This document shows, in pieces, positions 1-8,108 of a stretch of 46,147 nucleotides of DNA (the stretch's first letter is position 1; the number at the start of each line of letters is the position of its first letter). The stretch spans positions 1-46,147 of the forward strand of contig CANJVX010000026.1 in NCBI GenBank assembly GCA_947478405.1, read 5' to 3'. Below the pieces are notes generated by a model. That model ran no database searches. It was not told the origin of the DNA and saw only the letters and a list, made by a program, of their open reading frames with translations. The stretch is from Beijerinckiaceae bacterium. GTDB taxonomy: Bacteria > Pseudomonadota > Alphaproteobacteria > Rhizobiales > Beijerinckiaceae. Position numbers and translations under genes: made by a program.

Positions 1-450
1 GAATTTGATGCGACGGCAAAAGTGAACCGTGAAGCTCTCACGGTTTTTGCCGGCGAAATTAACGGCCTCGTCGCGGCAAGCAAAAAAATCGACGAATCTA
101 TCAAGCTCTCGGCGCAGACGCTTAAAGAATCTCAGGCAATGCAAGAAGATCTACGCAAGACGATCCAAGCATTAACCGTGGGACAGGCGGCGCTCGCCAA
201 CAAGATCAATGTACCGGCCCCGGTGGCCGGTAATGCGGACAAGGCTATCGCGGCATTGCAAAAGGGAATCGATGATCTAGTAGCCGCCAATAAGGTAATG
301 GCCCAGCGCATCGGTGAAATTCAAGCCAAACAAACAGCGCCACCACCAGCGCCCCCAAAGGCGGTCTCTGCTCCCTCACCTGCTCAGCGCGCACAAGCGG
401 CCAAAGCCCGCGAAGCTGCTCGCGAGCGTGATATGATCCGCTATCCATAA
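1..450 (+). CDS. Unrecognised coiled-coil protein, 5' end outside window (partial)
   Basis: The reading frame is open from base 1, so the gene begins upstream of the window; the GTG at 22 is only the first start-like codon seen. The visible 149 codons encode an almost wholly helical, Ala/Gln/Lys-rich chain with heptad-like spacing (coiled coil), then a Pro/Ala-rich segment and a basic tail ending in DMIRYP. No catalytic motif, signal peptide or membrane segment is visible in this part. The next gene starts 20 bases downstream on the same strand, so the two are probably co-transcribed. I do not recognise the family. Role in motility is possible from position only. Confidence 0.7.
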   Translation, partial: EFDATAKVNREALTVFAGEINGLVAASKKIDESIKLSAQTLKESQAMQEDLRKTIQALTVGQAALANKINVPAPVAGNADKAIAALQKGIDDLVAANKVMAQRIGEIQAKQTAPPPAPPKAVSAPSPAQRAQAAKAREAARERDMIRYP

Positions 451-470
451 TCGACGGAAATCCGCAGATC

Positions 471-1184
471 ATGAAGACAGAAACCCGTACATTCGATGAC
501 GTCGTTGAAGTAACAAAAGTCAGCCGTTTCACAGCGGCCGAGCGCGTCGGCTTGATTGCCGGAGATCGCATCATATCTTTTGGACAATTTTCACCCAACG
601 ATGTTATTGCCGACAATGCGCTTCTGGGTTCGTTGAAGCGCAATGATTGGCTGTTGCTCATGCGCGGAAAGACAACGTTTCGCTTGTCTTATGGTGAAGG
701 TATCGAGGGGGCCAATATCGAGGCAGGTCGTCCCCTTGAAGATGTGACCATTCCCACAGGCACCACGTGGCCCCTCTATTGGGGTGGCGTTCAAACGACG
801 GGGGAAATGATCCTTGTCCCAAGCCATATTTCGCCGGTCTGGGCCATCCTGCCGCCCCTGCTCTACACACGCTTTCGTAACTGGCAAATGCTGACAGCCA
901 TTTCCCTTGTCTGGTGTGTCGGTCTCGCTGAAGGCCCCGTAACCTTTGCAATGGCCTATCTGGTCAGCGTTGCAGCAGCGCTTTTTGGTGGCGCGGCATT
1001 GATGCGCGAAGCCTCCGAGCGCCAGGGCTATGTGCCACGCGGCAGCTACCAGCTTGCCACCGGCGCCGATTCTGCTGCTCTGGAGGTGATCACGGCCGAG
1101 CGGCTGCGCCGCATCAAGGCTGGACTGCCACCGGTGCTGCCTTCAGACGAAGAAACGCAACAGGCCGCCGGAGCGGCGGCCTGA
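471..1184 (+). CDS. Unrecognised membrane protein with PDZ-like N-terminus
   Basis: A 237-residue protein. Residues about 8-75 look like a PDZ-type fold: the stretch SRFTAAERVGLIAGDRIISF has the 'A...GL..GD.I' pattern seen in PDZ domains, although no protease domain follows. Residues about 120-190 contain two or three hydrophobic segments rich in Trp, Leu and Ala, so it is probably an inner-membrane protein with a cytoplasmic PDZ-like head. The C-terminal 45 residues are polar and Ala-rich. It follows the coiled-coil gene by 20 bases and converges on the flgM operon. I do not recognise the family; the PDZ reading is tentative and no function is assigned. Confidence 0.75.
   Translation: MKTETRTFDDVVEVTKVSRFTAAERVGLIAGDRIISFGQFSPNDVIADNALLGSLKRNDWLLLMRGKTTFRLSYGEGIEGANIEAGRPLEDVTIPTGTTWPLYWGGVQTTGEMILVPSHISPVWAILPPLLYTRFRNWQMLTAISLVWCVGLAEGPVTFAMAYLVSVAAALFGGAALMREASERQGYVPRGSYQLATGADSAALEVITAERLRRIKAGLPPVLPSDEETQQAAGAAA
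1162..1182. terminator. Perfect inverted repeat at convergent gene ends
   Basis: A 9-bp perfect stem (AGGCCGCCG / CGGCGGCCT) with a 3-base loop lies over the stop codon of the membrane-protein gene, facing the end of the flgM operon. There is no T-run, so it is a weak or Rho-assisted terminator at best. Confidence 0.4.
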
Positions 1185-1210
1185 TACTCCGAAAGGAATA
1201 TTGCGGGCGT

Positions 1211-1624
1211 TCAGTGGCGCGGGCGCGCCGCGTGCAAAGCTGAAATCGTCTCAATAATATCAGCCGACAAGCCGGTCTTGCGCACGATCTGGTCTCTGCC
1301 CTCACCCGCTCGGGCCAATTGAATGGCAAGTTCCACGGATTCCGGTGTTTCACGGTCCGGGCTGCGCATCTGCATTTCAACACGCTTCAGGTCCGAATGG
1401 TTCTGACGGATCTTGGTTTCAAGATCCTTCTCGCGCTGCGCGAACAATTTGCCCATCACGCCGCGCTGGCGATCTGTCTCCCGCTCGGTCTTGTCCAGAC
1501 GTGCTTCGAGTGCATCAATTTTGGCAACAAGAGACTTTTCCCGACGCCGCGTAACGATCGTTTGCGCGCCAAAGGCCCCGATCAAACTTGCCGCCAGCAG
1601 CGCCATTTCGATGGTGAAATTCAT
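1211..1624 (-). CDS. Membrane-anchored coiled-coil protein with DUF2802/DUF6115-like tail
   Basis: A 137-residue protein. An N-terminal hydrophobic segment (about residues 5-25) anchors it in the membrane. A charged coiled coil follows (about 30-95, runs of EARLDKTERETDRQ type). The C-terminal 40 residues have the pattern 'A.QLAR.G...D.I....GLS...IE.I..LH', which resembles the small HTH-like tail of DUF2802/DUF6115 proteins found in flagellar and chemotaxis loci. Its ATG overlaps the stop of the upstream gene by 4 bases (ATGA), so it is translationally coupled in the flgM operon and would be driven by the same sigma-28-type promoter. The molecular function is not known to me. Confidence 0.8.
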   Translation of the reverse strand: MNFTIEMALLAASLIGAFGAQTIVTRRREKSLVAKIDALEARLDKTERETDRQRGVMGKLFAQREKDLETKIRQNHSDLKRVEMQMRSPDRETPESVELAIQLARAGEGRDQIVRKTGLSADIIETISALHAARPRH

Positions 1625-1905
1625 GGTTCATCCTCCGCTTCGCGCCAAGCAGCAATCGCCATGTCATAGGCCCGCAGGCGCGAGGCCAGCTTGGCTGCGA
1701 CATCAGCGCTGGCGAGATCGATTTCATCGAGAGTTGTCTGATCAATCCCCTCTGGGGGAGCGTCCTGCATGCGGGTTAAAAAACCACGCAAAGCGTCTGT
1801 CGAAGCCTCGATATTCTCAAGGTCCGAAACAGCAACAGCCCGGCCGAGCTGCGCGAAGGCTTCGCGCAGAGCCAGGACATCAATCAAAGGGGTTACGGTC
1901 GCCAC
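1621..1905 (-). CDS. Small helical protein encoded directly after flgM
   Basis: A 94-residue acidic, all-helical protein without signal peptide or membrane segment. The start is GTG at 1905, preceded by a strong Shine-Dalgarno AAGGAG seven bases upstream. It begins 4 bases after the flgM stop and overlaps the next gene by 4 bases. In many bacteria the gene after flgM is the FlgN export chaperone for FlgK/FlgL; this protein has a similar position and helical nature but is shorter than typical FlgN (about 140 residues), and I see no decisive FlgN motif. The FlgN-like role is therefore a positional guess. Confidence 0.7.
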   Translation of the reverse strand: MATVTPLIDVLALREAFAQLGRAVAVSDLENIEASTDALRGFLTRMQDAPPEGIDQTTLDEIDLASADVAAKLASRLRAYDMAIAAWREAEDEP

Positions 1906-1909
1906 GGGA

Positions 1910-2212
1910 TTACTCCTTCCCTGCGCCGCCCCCTACAAGCTGCTCGATCATGGAATCGGCCAGCTTGTCGTAATCGATCGGATAGGCATTGTTTCGAATA
2001 GCCGTCCGAATATCGTCGATCTTCTTGCGGTCGAGCGGCGCGCCAGCGGCGGCCTGTCCCGAAGCACTGATCTCGACGACTTCAGCCCCGATCGCTCCCA
2101 TAGAAGAGCTACCAGCGGAGACAGAAGGAGCCGGTTTGGCGCCATCAGCCTTGGCGCCCTTACGGGCGCCGGGCTCTAGGTAGCTCAGGTTCTGGCGGAT
2201 ACCGTCAATCAT
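1910..2212 (-). CDS. flgM: Anti-sigma-28 factor FlgM
   Basis: FlgM binds the flagellar sigma factor FliA until the hook is complete, then is exported through the flagellum. The C-terminal half has the family signature: 'VEISASGQ' followed by 'IRTAIRNNAYPIDYDKLADSMIE', the helix pair that binds sigma-28. The N-terminal half is Ala/Gly/Ser-rich and predicted disordered, as expected for an export substrate. I place the start at ATG 2212, with GAGG eight bases upstream, rather than the in-frame GTG at 2221. A sigma-28-type promoter lies at 2236-2262, giving a leader of under 20 bases, so FlgM is made under control of its own target FliA. First gene of a three-gene operon; fliA is at 8906-9631. 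Confidence 0.92.
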   Translation of the reverse strand: MIDGIRQNLSYLEPGARKGAKADGAKPAPSVSAGSSSMGAIGAEVVEISASGQAAAGAPLDRKKIDDIRTAIRNNAYPIDYDKLADSMIEQLVGGGAGKE

Positions 2213-2235
2213 GGTCTTCACCTCTCACAGTGCCT

Positions 2236-2262
2236 AAGACGGTTTCCGGCGCCAAAACTTTA
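2236..2262 (-). promoter_or_regulatory. Sigma-28 (FliA)-type promoter of flgM operon
   Basis: On the minus strand: TAAA, 15 bases, then ACCGTCTT, ending about 24 bases before the flgM start. Identical arrangement (TAAA-N15-WCCGTCYT) precedes both flagellin genes and the gene at 35612-36334. Spacing equals that of enteric sigma-28 promoters, but the -10 half reads CCGTC instead of CCGAT. Confidence 0.8.
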
Positions 2263-2290
2263 GCGACAGAACCCCTTTGGCAATTAAAAA

Positions 2291-3019
2291 TTACATCTCG
2301 ATGACCGAGATCGTTTTTCCCTTACCTACCCGACCCTTGAGGGCCGAACCGCTACGCGTATTGCGCACCGTAATCACTTCGCCTTCGTGCCCATCCTGCT
2401 CAGCCCGGCCCGGGACAGAAATCTCGAAGCCGGAACCATTTGCGATCAGGGATACATTTTCACCTTTAAGAATGGACGGTGTCCGCGCTACATGGCGCGT
2501 GGTCAGGGTGAGGCCCGGCCCCACCGAGGAGGTCAGACGCAGACCCACAGCGTCCGACAGAGATTTTACAGCCGTCGCCCCTGGGGAGGCAGCCACATTG
2601 CGTTCTTCAAGGTCGTTTTCGGTCAAAATAGCCCCTGCAGACAGATCGACCTTGGCGACCACAACGCGGAATTGCCCGCCTTGAACCGTGGGAGGTGCCA
2701 CTTCGGATTGGACAGCACCGGGCGGCAGATTGTCGATGCGCAGAACATGCTGCCAAGCTTGAGGTGCCGAACAGCGCAACACAAACGACGTGCCAGACCC
2801 GCCACGCGACGAAATATCGAGATTATCGCAAGCCGCGACACTCATGCGTGGGTCTAATGGGCCGATGTTGGCGGAAACAGGTGCCTCTCGCCCAATCCGG
2901 GCCAGATGATCGGTCAACGCTTTACGCAGATCGTCCGAGCCCCATTTGCCAGCACTTTGCGCCCCTGCGGGGGCAACAAGGGCTAAACTCATCAAGGTCG
3001 GGATCAGAGGATTGCGCAT
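2291..3019 (-). CDS. flgA: P-ring assembly chaperone FlgA
   Basis: FlgA is a periplasmic chaperone that helps FlgI assemble into the P ring around the rod. The 242-residue product has an N-terminal signal peptide (hydrophobic to about residue 20, ending APAGAQ). Its C-terminal half holds an SAF/ChapFlgA domain with the typical 'VVAKVDLSAGAILTENDLE' strand and a final 'GRVGKGKTISV' strand. Length is typical of the long FlgA form. The ATG at 3019 follows the flgT stop by 10 bases with GAGG upstream. It is the last gene of the flgP-flgT-flgA operon, separate from flgI at 22231, and is presumably expressed from the sigma-54-type promoter at 4607-4622. Confidence 0.92.
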   Translation of the reverse strand: MRNPLIPTLMSLALVAPAGAQSAGKWGSDDLRKALTDHLARIGREAPVSANIGPLDPRMSVAACDNLDISSRGGSGTSFVLRCSAPQAWQHVLRIDNLPPGAVQSEVAPPTVQGGQFRVVVAKVDLSAGAILTENDLEERNVAASPGATAVKSLSDAVGLRLTSSVGPGLTLTTRHVARTPSILKGENVSLIANGSGFEISVPGRAEQDGHEGEVITVRNTRSGSALKGRVGKGKTISVIEM

Positions 3020-3029
3020 GGTTGCTGCC

Positions 3030-4124
3030 TCACCGCATCAAGGTTGCGAGCGCATTGGCCGGAACAACCGGTTGCGGCTTCAATGAGCGGGCGGATGACT
3101 GTGTTGGACCTGCATCCTCAATTTTTACAATCTGGGCACCGGCACTAGAATTCTTAGTAGTAACAAGGAAATAATCGCCTTCCTTCACACCGTGCTCCAA
3201 CCCGACCGAGAGCAAAAGCTGCCCCCGATCAGATTGCAGTACCGCCGCTCGGAGGGGCCGGCAAGCCAGCTTATCCTCCAACTCGCCACGAACTTCATCG
3301 AACAGCGAGCCCATGTCGATCTGCGCACGGGCGCGCGGCATCAAAGCCGGCTCAATCCCAAAAACCGTGCGCCTATCGGCATAATCTTTCGAACGACGGA
3401 TCGTGGCGACCCGCGACCCTGTGAAATTATCCTTGATCTGGAGGGCCACGATCACCGTCACATCGGTGATATTGGCCAAATAATTGTCGCGACGTGTCGT
3501 CTCGACGATAATCTCGCCAGAAATCGAATAGCCCGCTGTATGGGGGCGAGAGTCCGTTAACTGCGCCATATAGTCATACTGGGAAGATTGGCTGCGCTCG
3601 CCGCCACGGATGGCGGGCAGATGGCGCTGGTCGCTCACTCGGAAAGATTCGCCCTCCGCCAGAACCGCTAGCCCGCGCGAAAATCCCTCCTGGACATTTC
3701 GCAGCATGGCTCCCTCGATACCGGGCGCCGCACGAAAGGTCACAGCTCGAAGGTCAAGATCAGCCCGCTTGCCCGAGCAGCTTTCGCCCTCGGTTTCACC
3801 AACCGCCTCGACAATCACCACATAGGCTGAGCCCTCTCGGCCCTCGTGGACGACAGAAAAAGTCTTGAAATGGCCGTCGACCAAGGCGCTGCTTTCCTCG
3901 CGCAGGACACCCTGATTGAGGAGACTGGCGCCGCGAACGCGCGTGCCCAGACGACCCGCCGCATCATATAAAGCATCTGCCAGCGCGGCCTTACGGGCCG
4001 CCCCCGTATCACTGCCAGACAAAACGGCCCGGCCCTCGCCCCGGACGACCTGAAGCCCCGCGAAAGCAGGCATGGTCATAGAGACGAAGAGAGCGGCTGA
4101 ATAAAGCAGGCGGCGGGCGTTCAT
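3030..4124 (-). CDS. flgT: Flagellar H-ring / assembly protein FlgT-like
   Basis: A 364-residue secreted protein (signal peptide ending near MPAFAG). Early residues 'VRGEGRAVLSGSDTGAARKAALADAL' match the FlgT N-terminal domain pattern, the middle ('VTVIVALQIKDNFTGS') fits the FlgT middle domain, and the end ('LLLSVGLEHGVKEGDYFLV') fits the small C-terminal barrel. In Vibrio, FlgT builds the periplasmic H ring that supports stator assembly. It lies between an LPP20 lipoprotein (FlgP-like) and flgA, the Vibrio-like grouping. I chose ATG 4124, which has GAGG seven bases upstream, over GTG 4130. Family assignment is from pattern memory; a profile search would confirm it. Confidence 0.8.
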   Translation of the reverse strand: MNARRLLYSAALFVSMTMPAFAGLQVVRGEGRAVLSGSDTGAARKAALADALYDAAGRLGTRVRGASLLNQGVLREESSALVDGHFKTFSVVHEGREGSAYVVIVEAVGETEGESCSGKRADLDLRAVTFRAAPGIEGAMLRNVQEGFSRGLAVLAEGESFRVSDQRHLPAIRGGERSQSSQYDYMAQLTDSRPHTAGYSISGEIIVETTRRDNYLANITDVTVIVALQIKDNFTGSRVATIRRSKDYADRRTVFGIEPALMPRARAQIDMGSLFDEVRGELEDKLACRPLRAAVLQSDRGQLLLSVGLEHGVKEGDYFLVTTKNSSAGAQIVKIEDAGPTQSSARSLKPQPVVPANALATLMR

Positions 4125-4133
4125 GGGCACACC

Positions 4134-4568
4134 TCAGCGATAGAACGACCGCGGCGGTTGGGAGCGCATGGCCGCCACTTCCGCCGGATCAACTTCGAGA
4201 ACAGCTTCATAAATATCGGCGCGGATGGGCTGGATCGAGACGACGCGGGCACCACGAACCAGTCCCTCGACATTCATCCGGAGCACATCATTGTAAACGC
4301 GCCCTTCGCCAACCGAACTCTGCGCTCCCACATCGGCGCCATAAATCTTCTCAGCAAGCTCGCGCATTGCTGCCGCCTTCGCGGCCCGGATTGCCATGAG
4401 CTGCTTTTGCGCTGCGTTACGACCCGGCTGGATCGAGGTCGAGGCATAACCAATGGCGCGATAGGGACCATACGGGGTCACGACCGAGCCGCCAATCGGC
4501 ATGTCATAAGCTGAGCAGCCACCCAGGAGCAGGCAGGCCAACAGCGCACTCATCGTTTTTTTATCCAT
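4134..4568 (-). CDS. flgP: LPP20-family outer-membrane lipoprotein, FlgP-like
   Basis: A 144-residue lipoprotein: signal peptide and lipobox LLGGC place the lipidated cysteine at residue 18. The mature part has the LPP20 pattern with 'AIRAAKAAAMRELAEKIYG', 'VEGLVRGARVVS' and 'YEAVLEVDPAEV'. FlgP of Vibrio and Campylobacter belongs to this family and forms the outer-membrane-associated ring or basal disk. I start at ATG 4568, preceded by GGAGGG, not at the longer in-frame ORF, whose extra 33 residues look non-coding and would start upstream of the sigma-54-type promoter at 4607-4622. First gene of flgP-flgT-flgA; its stop lies 9 bases before the flgT start. Confidence 0.83.
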   Translation of the reverse strand: MDKKTMSALLACLLLGGCSAYDMPIGGSVVTPYGPYRAIGYASTSIQPGRNAAQKQLMAIRAAKAAAMRELAEKIYGADVGAQSSVGEGRVYNDVLRMNVEGLVRGARVVSIQPIRADIYEAVLEVDPAEVAAMRSQPPRSFYR

Positions 4569-4606
4569 GGGGCAACGACCCTCCGAAACGTTTTCGAAAG
4601 GATGAG

Positions 4607-4622
4607 AGCAACAAGCGTGCCA
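4607..4622 (-). promoter_or_regulatory. Sigma-54 promoter of flgP-flgT-flgA
   Basis: Minus strand TGGCACGCTTGTTGCT, a full match to the TGGCAC-N5-TTGCW consensus with the invariant GG-N10-GC. It lies about 39 bases upstream of the flgP start. Confidence 0.85.
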
Positions 4623-4756
4623 AGGCCAATATGCGCCAAAAACGCTGGCACACCCCTTGCAATCCACTGATCCGAACGGGTTTCGACCCCAAAAACCTGT
4701 CGGGTTCTAGACGATTTCACATGAAATGTCAGGAAACCGACGACCGGAGAGAATAA

Positions 4757-6859
4757 GTGACCGACGTTGCTTTGACATCGCAAAGAGCTCGCAAATCGCC
4801 AAGCCTTGTGAAGGCCTCGCTCCTGCCGCTCGCGCTCATTGCATTGATCCTGATGATGGTCGTTCCCGTCCATCCGTTTCTGCTGGATATCTTCTTTACT
4901 ATGAACATCGTTGTCGGCCTGGCCATCTTGATGGCGAGCCTGAACACTCACCGCCCCCTCGAATTTTTTGCGTTCCCGACCGTTCTTCTCTTCGCCACCA
5001 TTTTGCGGCTATCGCTAAATGTCGCCTCTGCGCGTGTAGTTCTGGCTCACGGCCATCAAGGCACGGATGCTGCCGGTCAGGTCATTAAAGCTTTCGGCGA
5101 ATTCATCACCGCCGGTAATTTTGCTATCGGTATTCTGGTCTTCGTGATTTTGATGATCATCAACATGATCGTCATCGTGAAAGGCACGGGCCGCGTGTCA
5201 GAAGTCGCCGCCCGCTTCACCTTGGACGCGATGCCAGGAAAGCAAATGGCCATCGATGCTGAATTGAATGCCGGTCTCTTGAGCCCCGAGCAGGCCAAAA
5301 TACGCCGCGAAGAAGTCACGCGCCAATCAGATTTTTACGGCTCCATGGATGGTGCGACTAAGTTCGTGAAGGGCGATGCTATCGCAGGCATTCTGATCCT
5401 AGTGATCAACATCTTCGGCGGACTGATCGTGGGCATGGTCTTTCATAACCTGTCAATTTCCAAAGCGGCCACGACTTACGTCACGCTAGCCATCGGCGAT
5501 GGTCTTGTCGCGCAGATCCCTTCGCTCCTCCTGTCGCTTGCGACTGCCATTATCGTGACACGCGATTCTTCGGGCGCCGACCTCACCGATTCAATGGTGA
5601 GCCAATTGGGTGCAGACAAGGCCTGGTGGCCGGTGGCTGCGATCTTGGCTCTGTTTGGCGTCGTCCCCGGCATGCCGACCACGCTCTTCATTGGCGCAGC
5701 GGGTGTGGCCGCTTATGTCGCTTGGAAATCAGGCAAATCACGCATACGCGCTGAAGTAGAAAAGACAGAAGAAAAGACGATTGGCGATGATGGTGAAGAT
5801 GTCGAGATAACCGATGAAAACCAGCTATTGATCGATGACGTCTCGAACCGCGCCATACTCATGCTCGAAGTGGGCTACGGCCTCATTCCGCTGCTCGAAG
5901 ACAAAAGCAAAAGCTCGCTCGTCACCCGCATCACCGGTATCCGCAAGCAAACATCGCGCGATTTCGGTTTTATCATTCCCTCGGTTCGCATTCGCGACAA
6001 TCTCAGCCTTGAGCCAAATGGCTATCGCATCACCATTGGTGGTGTGATAGTGGCCGACGATAAGGTTCAGGCTGGAAAACTCCTCGCTATACAGGGCGAC
6101 AAATCGACCATCGCCCTGCCCGGCGAACCGGCAAAGGATCCGACATTTGGTCTCGATGCCGTGTGGATTGATCAGCATGACCGCGTGCGCGCCCAAGCTG
6201 CCAATTATACGGTTGTTGATCCCTCCACTGTGATTGCGACCCATCTCAACCAGCTGCTGCGCCAAAACATTGGCGACCTTTTGGGTCAGGATGAAGTGCA
6301 ACAATTACTCGACCATGTGGGCAAGACCTCGCCAAACCTTGTGTCGGGTATTGTGCCCAAGATTGTCACGCTGGGTGTGTTGACGCAGGTCTTGAAACAG
6401 CTCCTCATCGATCAGATCTCTGTCACCGATCTGCGCCGCATTCTAGAAGCGATGGCTGGCGCCAAAAGCCGCGAAATCGATGATCTTGTCGATACGGCCC
6501 GCGTCGCACTGGCTCCGATCATCGTGCAACGCGTCAGTGGTCCGAAAGAACCTCTGTCCGTCATCACGCTTGATCCGGGCCTTGAGCAAATCATCGTCCA
6601 GAACGCCCGTGCCGGTGGCCGCGAGTCAGGAATGATAGAACCCGGCCTTGGCCGCAAGCTGATCGAAAGCTTCCAGGAACAGGGCCGCAAACTGGCCGAT
6701 GATGACAAGACTCTTGTTGTTGTCACCACGCCAACGCTACGCCGTGATCTCGCATCGCTCGTCCGTCAGGCTGTGCCCGATGGTCTCGTGTTGACCTACA
6801 AAGAAGTTCCCGAATCTAAACGTATCAATGTTGTCGCCGTCATTGGCGCCTCGGAATAA
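4757..6859 (+). CDS. flhA: Flagellar export gate protein FlhA
   Basis: FlhA is the inner-membrane gate of the flagellar type III secretion system; its cytoplasmic ring docks chaperone-substrate complexes. The 700-residue length is normal. The first ~330 residues contain about eight membrane segments and the FHIPEP-family signature around residues 84-102 (RLSLNVASARVVLAHGHQG), then the conserved cytoplasmic loop with 'GRVSEVAARFTLDAMPGKQ'. The C-terminal ~350 residues are the soluble FlhA-C domain. The start is GTG 4757 with GGAGAG upstream. It heads flhA-flhF-flhG-fliA. I see no sigma-54 or sigma-28 site in the 88 bases upstream, so it may use another (early class) promoter. Confidence 0.97.
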   Translation: MTDVALTSQRARKSPSLVKASLLPLALIALILMMVVPVHPFLLDIFFTMNIVVGLAILMASLNTHRPLEFFAFPTVLLFATILRLSLNVASARVVLAHGHQGTDAAGQVIKAFGEFITAGNFAIGILVFVILMIINMIVIVKGTGRVSEVAARFTLDAMPGKQMAIDAELNAGLLSPEQAKIRREEVTRQSDFYGSMDGATKFVKGDAIAGILILVINIFGGLIVGMVFHNLSISKAATTYVTLAIGDGLVAQIPSLLLSLATAIIVTRDSSGADLTDSMVSQLGADKAWWPVAAILALFGVVPGMPTTLFIGAAGVAAYVAWKSGKSRIRAEVEKTEEKTIGDDGEDVEITDENQLLIDDVSNRAILMLEVGYGLIPLLEDKSKSSLVTRITGIRKQTSRDFGFIIPSVRIRDNLSLEPNGYRITIGGVIVADDKVQAGKLLAIQGDKSTIALPGEPAKDPTFGLDAVWIDQHDRVRAQAANYTVVDPSTVIATHLNQLLRQNIGDLLGQDEVQQLLDHVGKTSPNLVSGIVPKIVTLGVLTQVLKQLLIDQISVTDLRRILEAMAGAKSREIDDLVDTARVALAPIIVQRVSGPKEPLSVITLDPGLEQIIVQNARAGGRESGMIEPGLGRKLIESFQEQGRKLADDDKTLVVVTTPTLRRDLASLVRQAVPDGLVLTYKEVPESKRINVVAVIGASE

Positions 6860-6872
6860 CAGGACATAAGCG

Positions 6873-8096
6873 ATGCTGAACCGTGTTAAAGTTTTCGCCG
6901 ATGACAGTGTCGAGGCAATGGCCAAAATCACCCGGCAATTGGGTGGTGATGCCCGTATCTATTCTACGCGGAGTGTGAATGGCGGAATCGAAATCATAGC
7001 CGGTCCGCCGGAAGACGACGAAGATGACGAGATGGAACGCCCGCAGCGTTTCAATCACGCACCGAAAAAAGAAGAGATCAATTTTGCCGATTTGCTAGCA
7101 ACAGCGCGCGCAGCCTCGACCCGCGACGAGCGCCCTGTACGCAACAAGCCACAGCAACCTGCCACGAAAGCATCCCCACGCACAGCGCATGCAGCGGCTC
7201 TGGCTGGCCAGACCAATCATGCCAGTCAGGCCAATCGCACGGCCCGCATGGAAGCTGAACCGGTTGAAGATACACGTCTCATGTCGCTTGAGAAATCAGT
7301 GGCAGAAATCAAATCCATGCTCGGCTCGGATCTGATGGCTAATGGACTGCGTGCTGCTGGTGCAACGCCGGAACTGATCGCCGTCTTCCTCGCCCAGTCC
7401 GGCGCCTATGAGCATGATCATGCCGATCGTAAATTCGGAACATTTCTGGCCAAACGGCTGATGCATTCCAATCCCGCAGATCTCATCGCACCGCCACGCG
7501 TCATTGTCACACTCGGACCCTCCGGTTCGGGCAAGACAACCCTGCTCGCCCAGATCGCTGCGCGCCTGCGCATGGCTGATCCCGAAGCGCGTGTCACTTT
7601 TGTCAATGCGGATTCAAGCCGCCTTGGTGCCGCTGAACAATTGCGCGCCTATGGACGCATTCTCGATATTCCGGTTGTCGACATTGAACATGTCAACGAG
7701 TTGTCCGAATTCTCGCAAAGCGTTGATCCGGATCTGACCATGCTCATCGACATGCCGAGCAATACGGAAGAATGCACCAAGCTCCTCGAGACCGTCGAAG
7801 AGAACCGCTACAATATGGCTCCAATCACACGCATCGGCGTGATTGCAGCAAATCTTGCATCCGATCCCGTGTCGCTGATGCTCGACCGCTACAAGAATCT
7901 CGACGCGCTCGCGCTCACCAAACTTGGCGAAGCACAACCCACCCTCGCCACACTGGGAAGCCTGGCTCTGCGCCGCGCCCCGGTCGCGTATCTCTCCGCC
8001 ACGCCGCATCTGACCCGCGGCATCGTTGAGCCGACACTTGAAGATCTCGAACAGCTCATTCGGGGTGCTATCCCCGGTCATCAGGCTCTCCAGTAA
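6873..8096 (+). CDS. flhF: SRP-type GTPase FlhF (polar flagellum placement), with altered G motifs
   Basis: FlhF sets the pole at which the flagellum is built. The 407-residue protein has the basic N-terminal B-like domain, an acidic/low-complexity linker (about 45-135), an N domain, and a G domain with P-loop GPSGSGKT (residues 215-222) and 'DSSRLGAAEQLRAYG' (D-x-x-R and following residues conserved). Two nucleotide motifs are unusual: the G3 position reads LIDMPSN (around 293) where a DTxG is expected, and the G4 position reads TKLGE (349-353) where TKxD is expected. GTP specificity or hydrolysis may therefore differ. It lies 13 bases after flhA and is followed at once by flhG. Confidence 0.92.
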   Translation: MLNRVKVFADDSVEAMAKITRQLGGDARIYSTRSVNGGIEIIAGPPEDDEDDEMERPQRFNHAPKKEEINFADLLATARAASTRDERPVRNKPQQPATKASPRTAHAAALAGQTNHASQANRTARMEAEPVEDTRLMSLEKSVAEIKSMLGSDLMANGLRAAGATPELIAVFLAQSGAYEHDHADRKFGTFLAKRLMHSNPADLIAPPRVIVTLGPSGSGKTTLLAQIAARLRMADPEARVTFVNADSSRLGAAEQLRAYGRILDIPVVDIEHVNELSEFSQSVDPDLTMLIDMPSNTEECTKLLETVEENRYNMAPITRIGVIAANLASDPVSLMLDRYKNLDALALTKLGEAQPTLATLGSLALRRAPVAYLSATPHLTRGIVEPTLEDLEQLIRGAIPGHQALQ

Positions 8097-8108
8097 GGAA
8101 TGGCAAGC

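Noticed and set aside
4569-4667. 33-residue N-terminal extension of the FlgP-like lipoprotein
   Set aside because: It would place the signal peptide internally and start upstream of the sigma-54 promoter; GGAGGG precedes ATG 4568.
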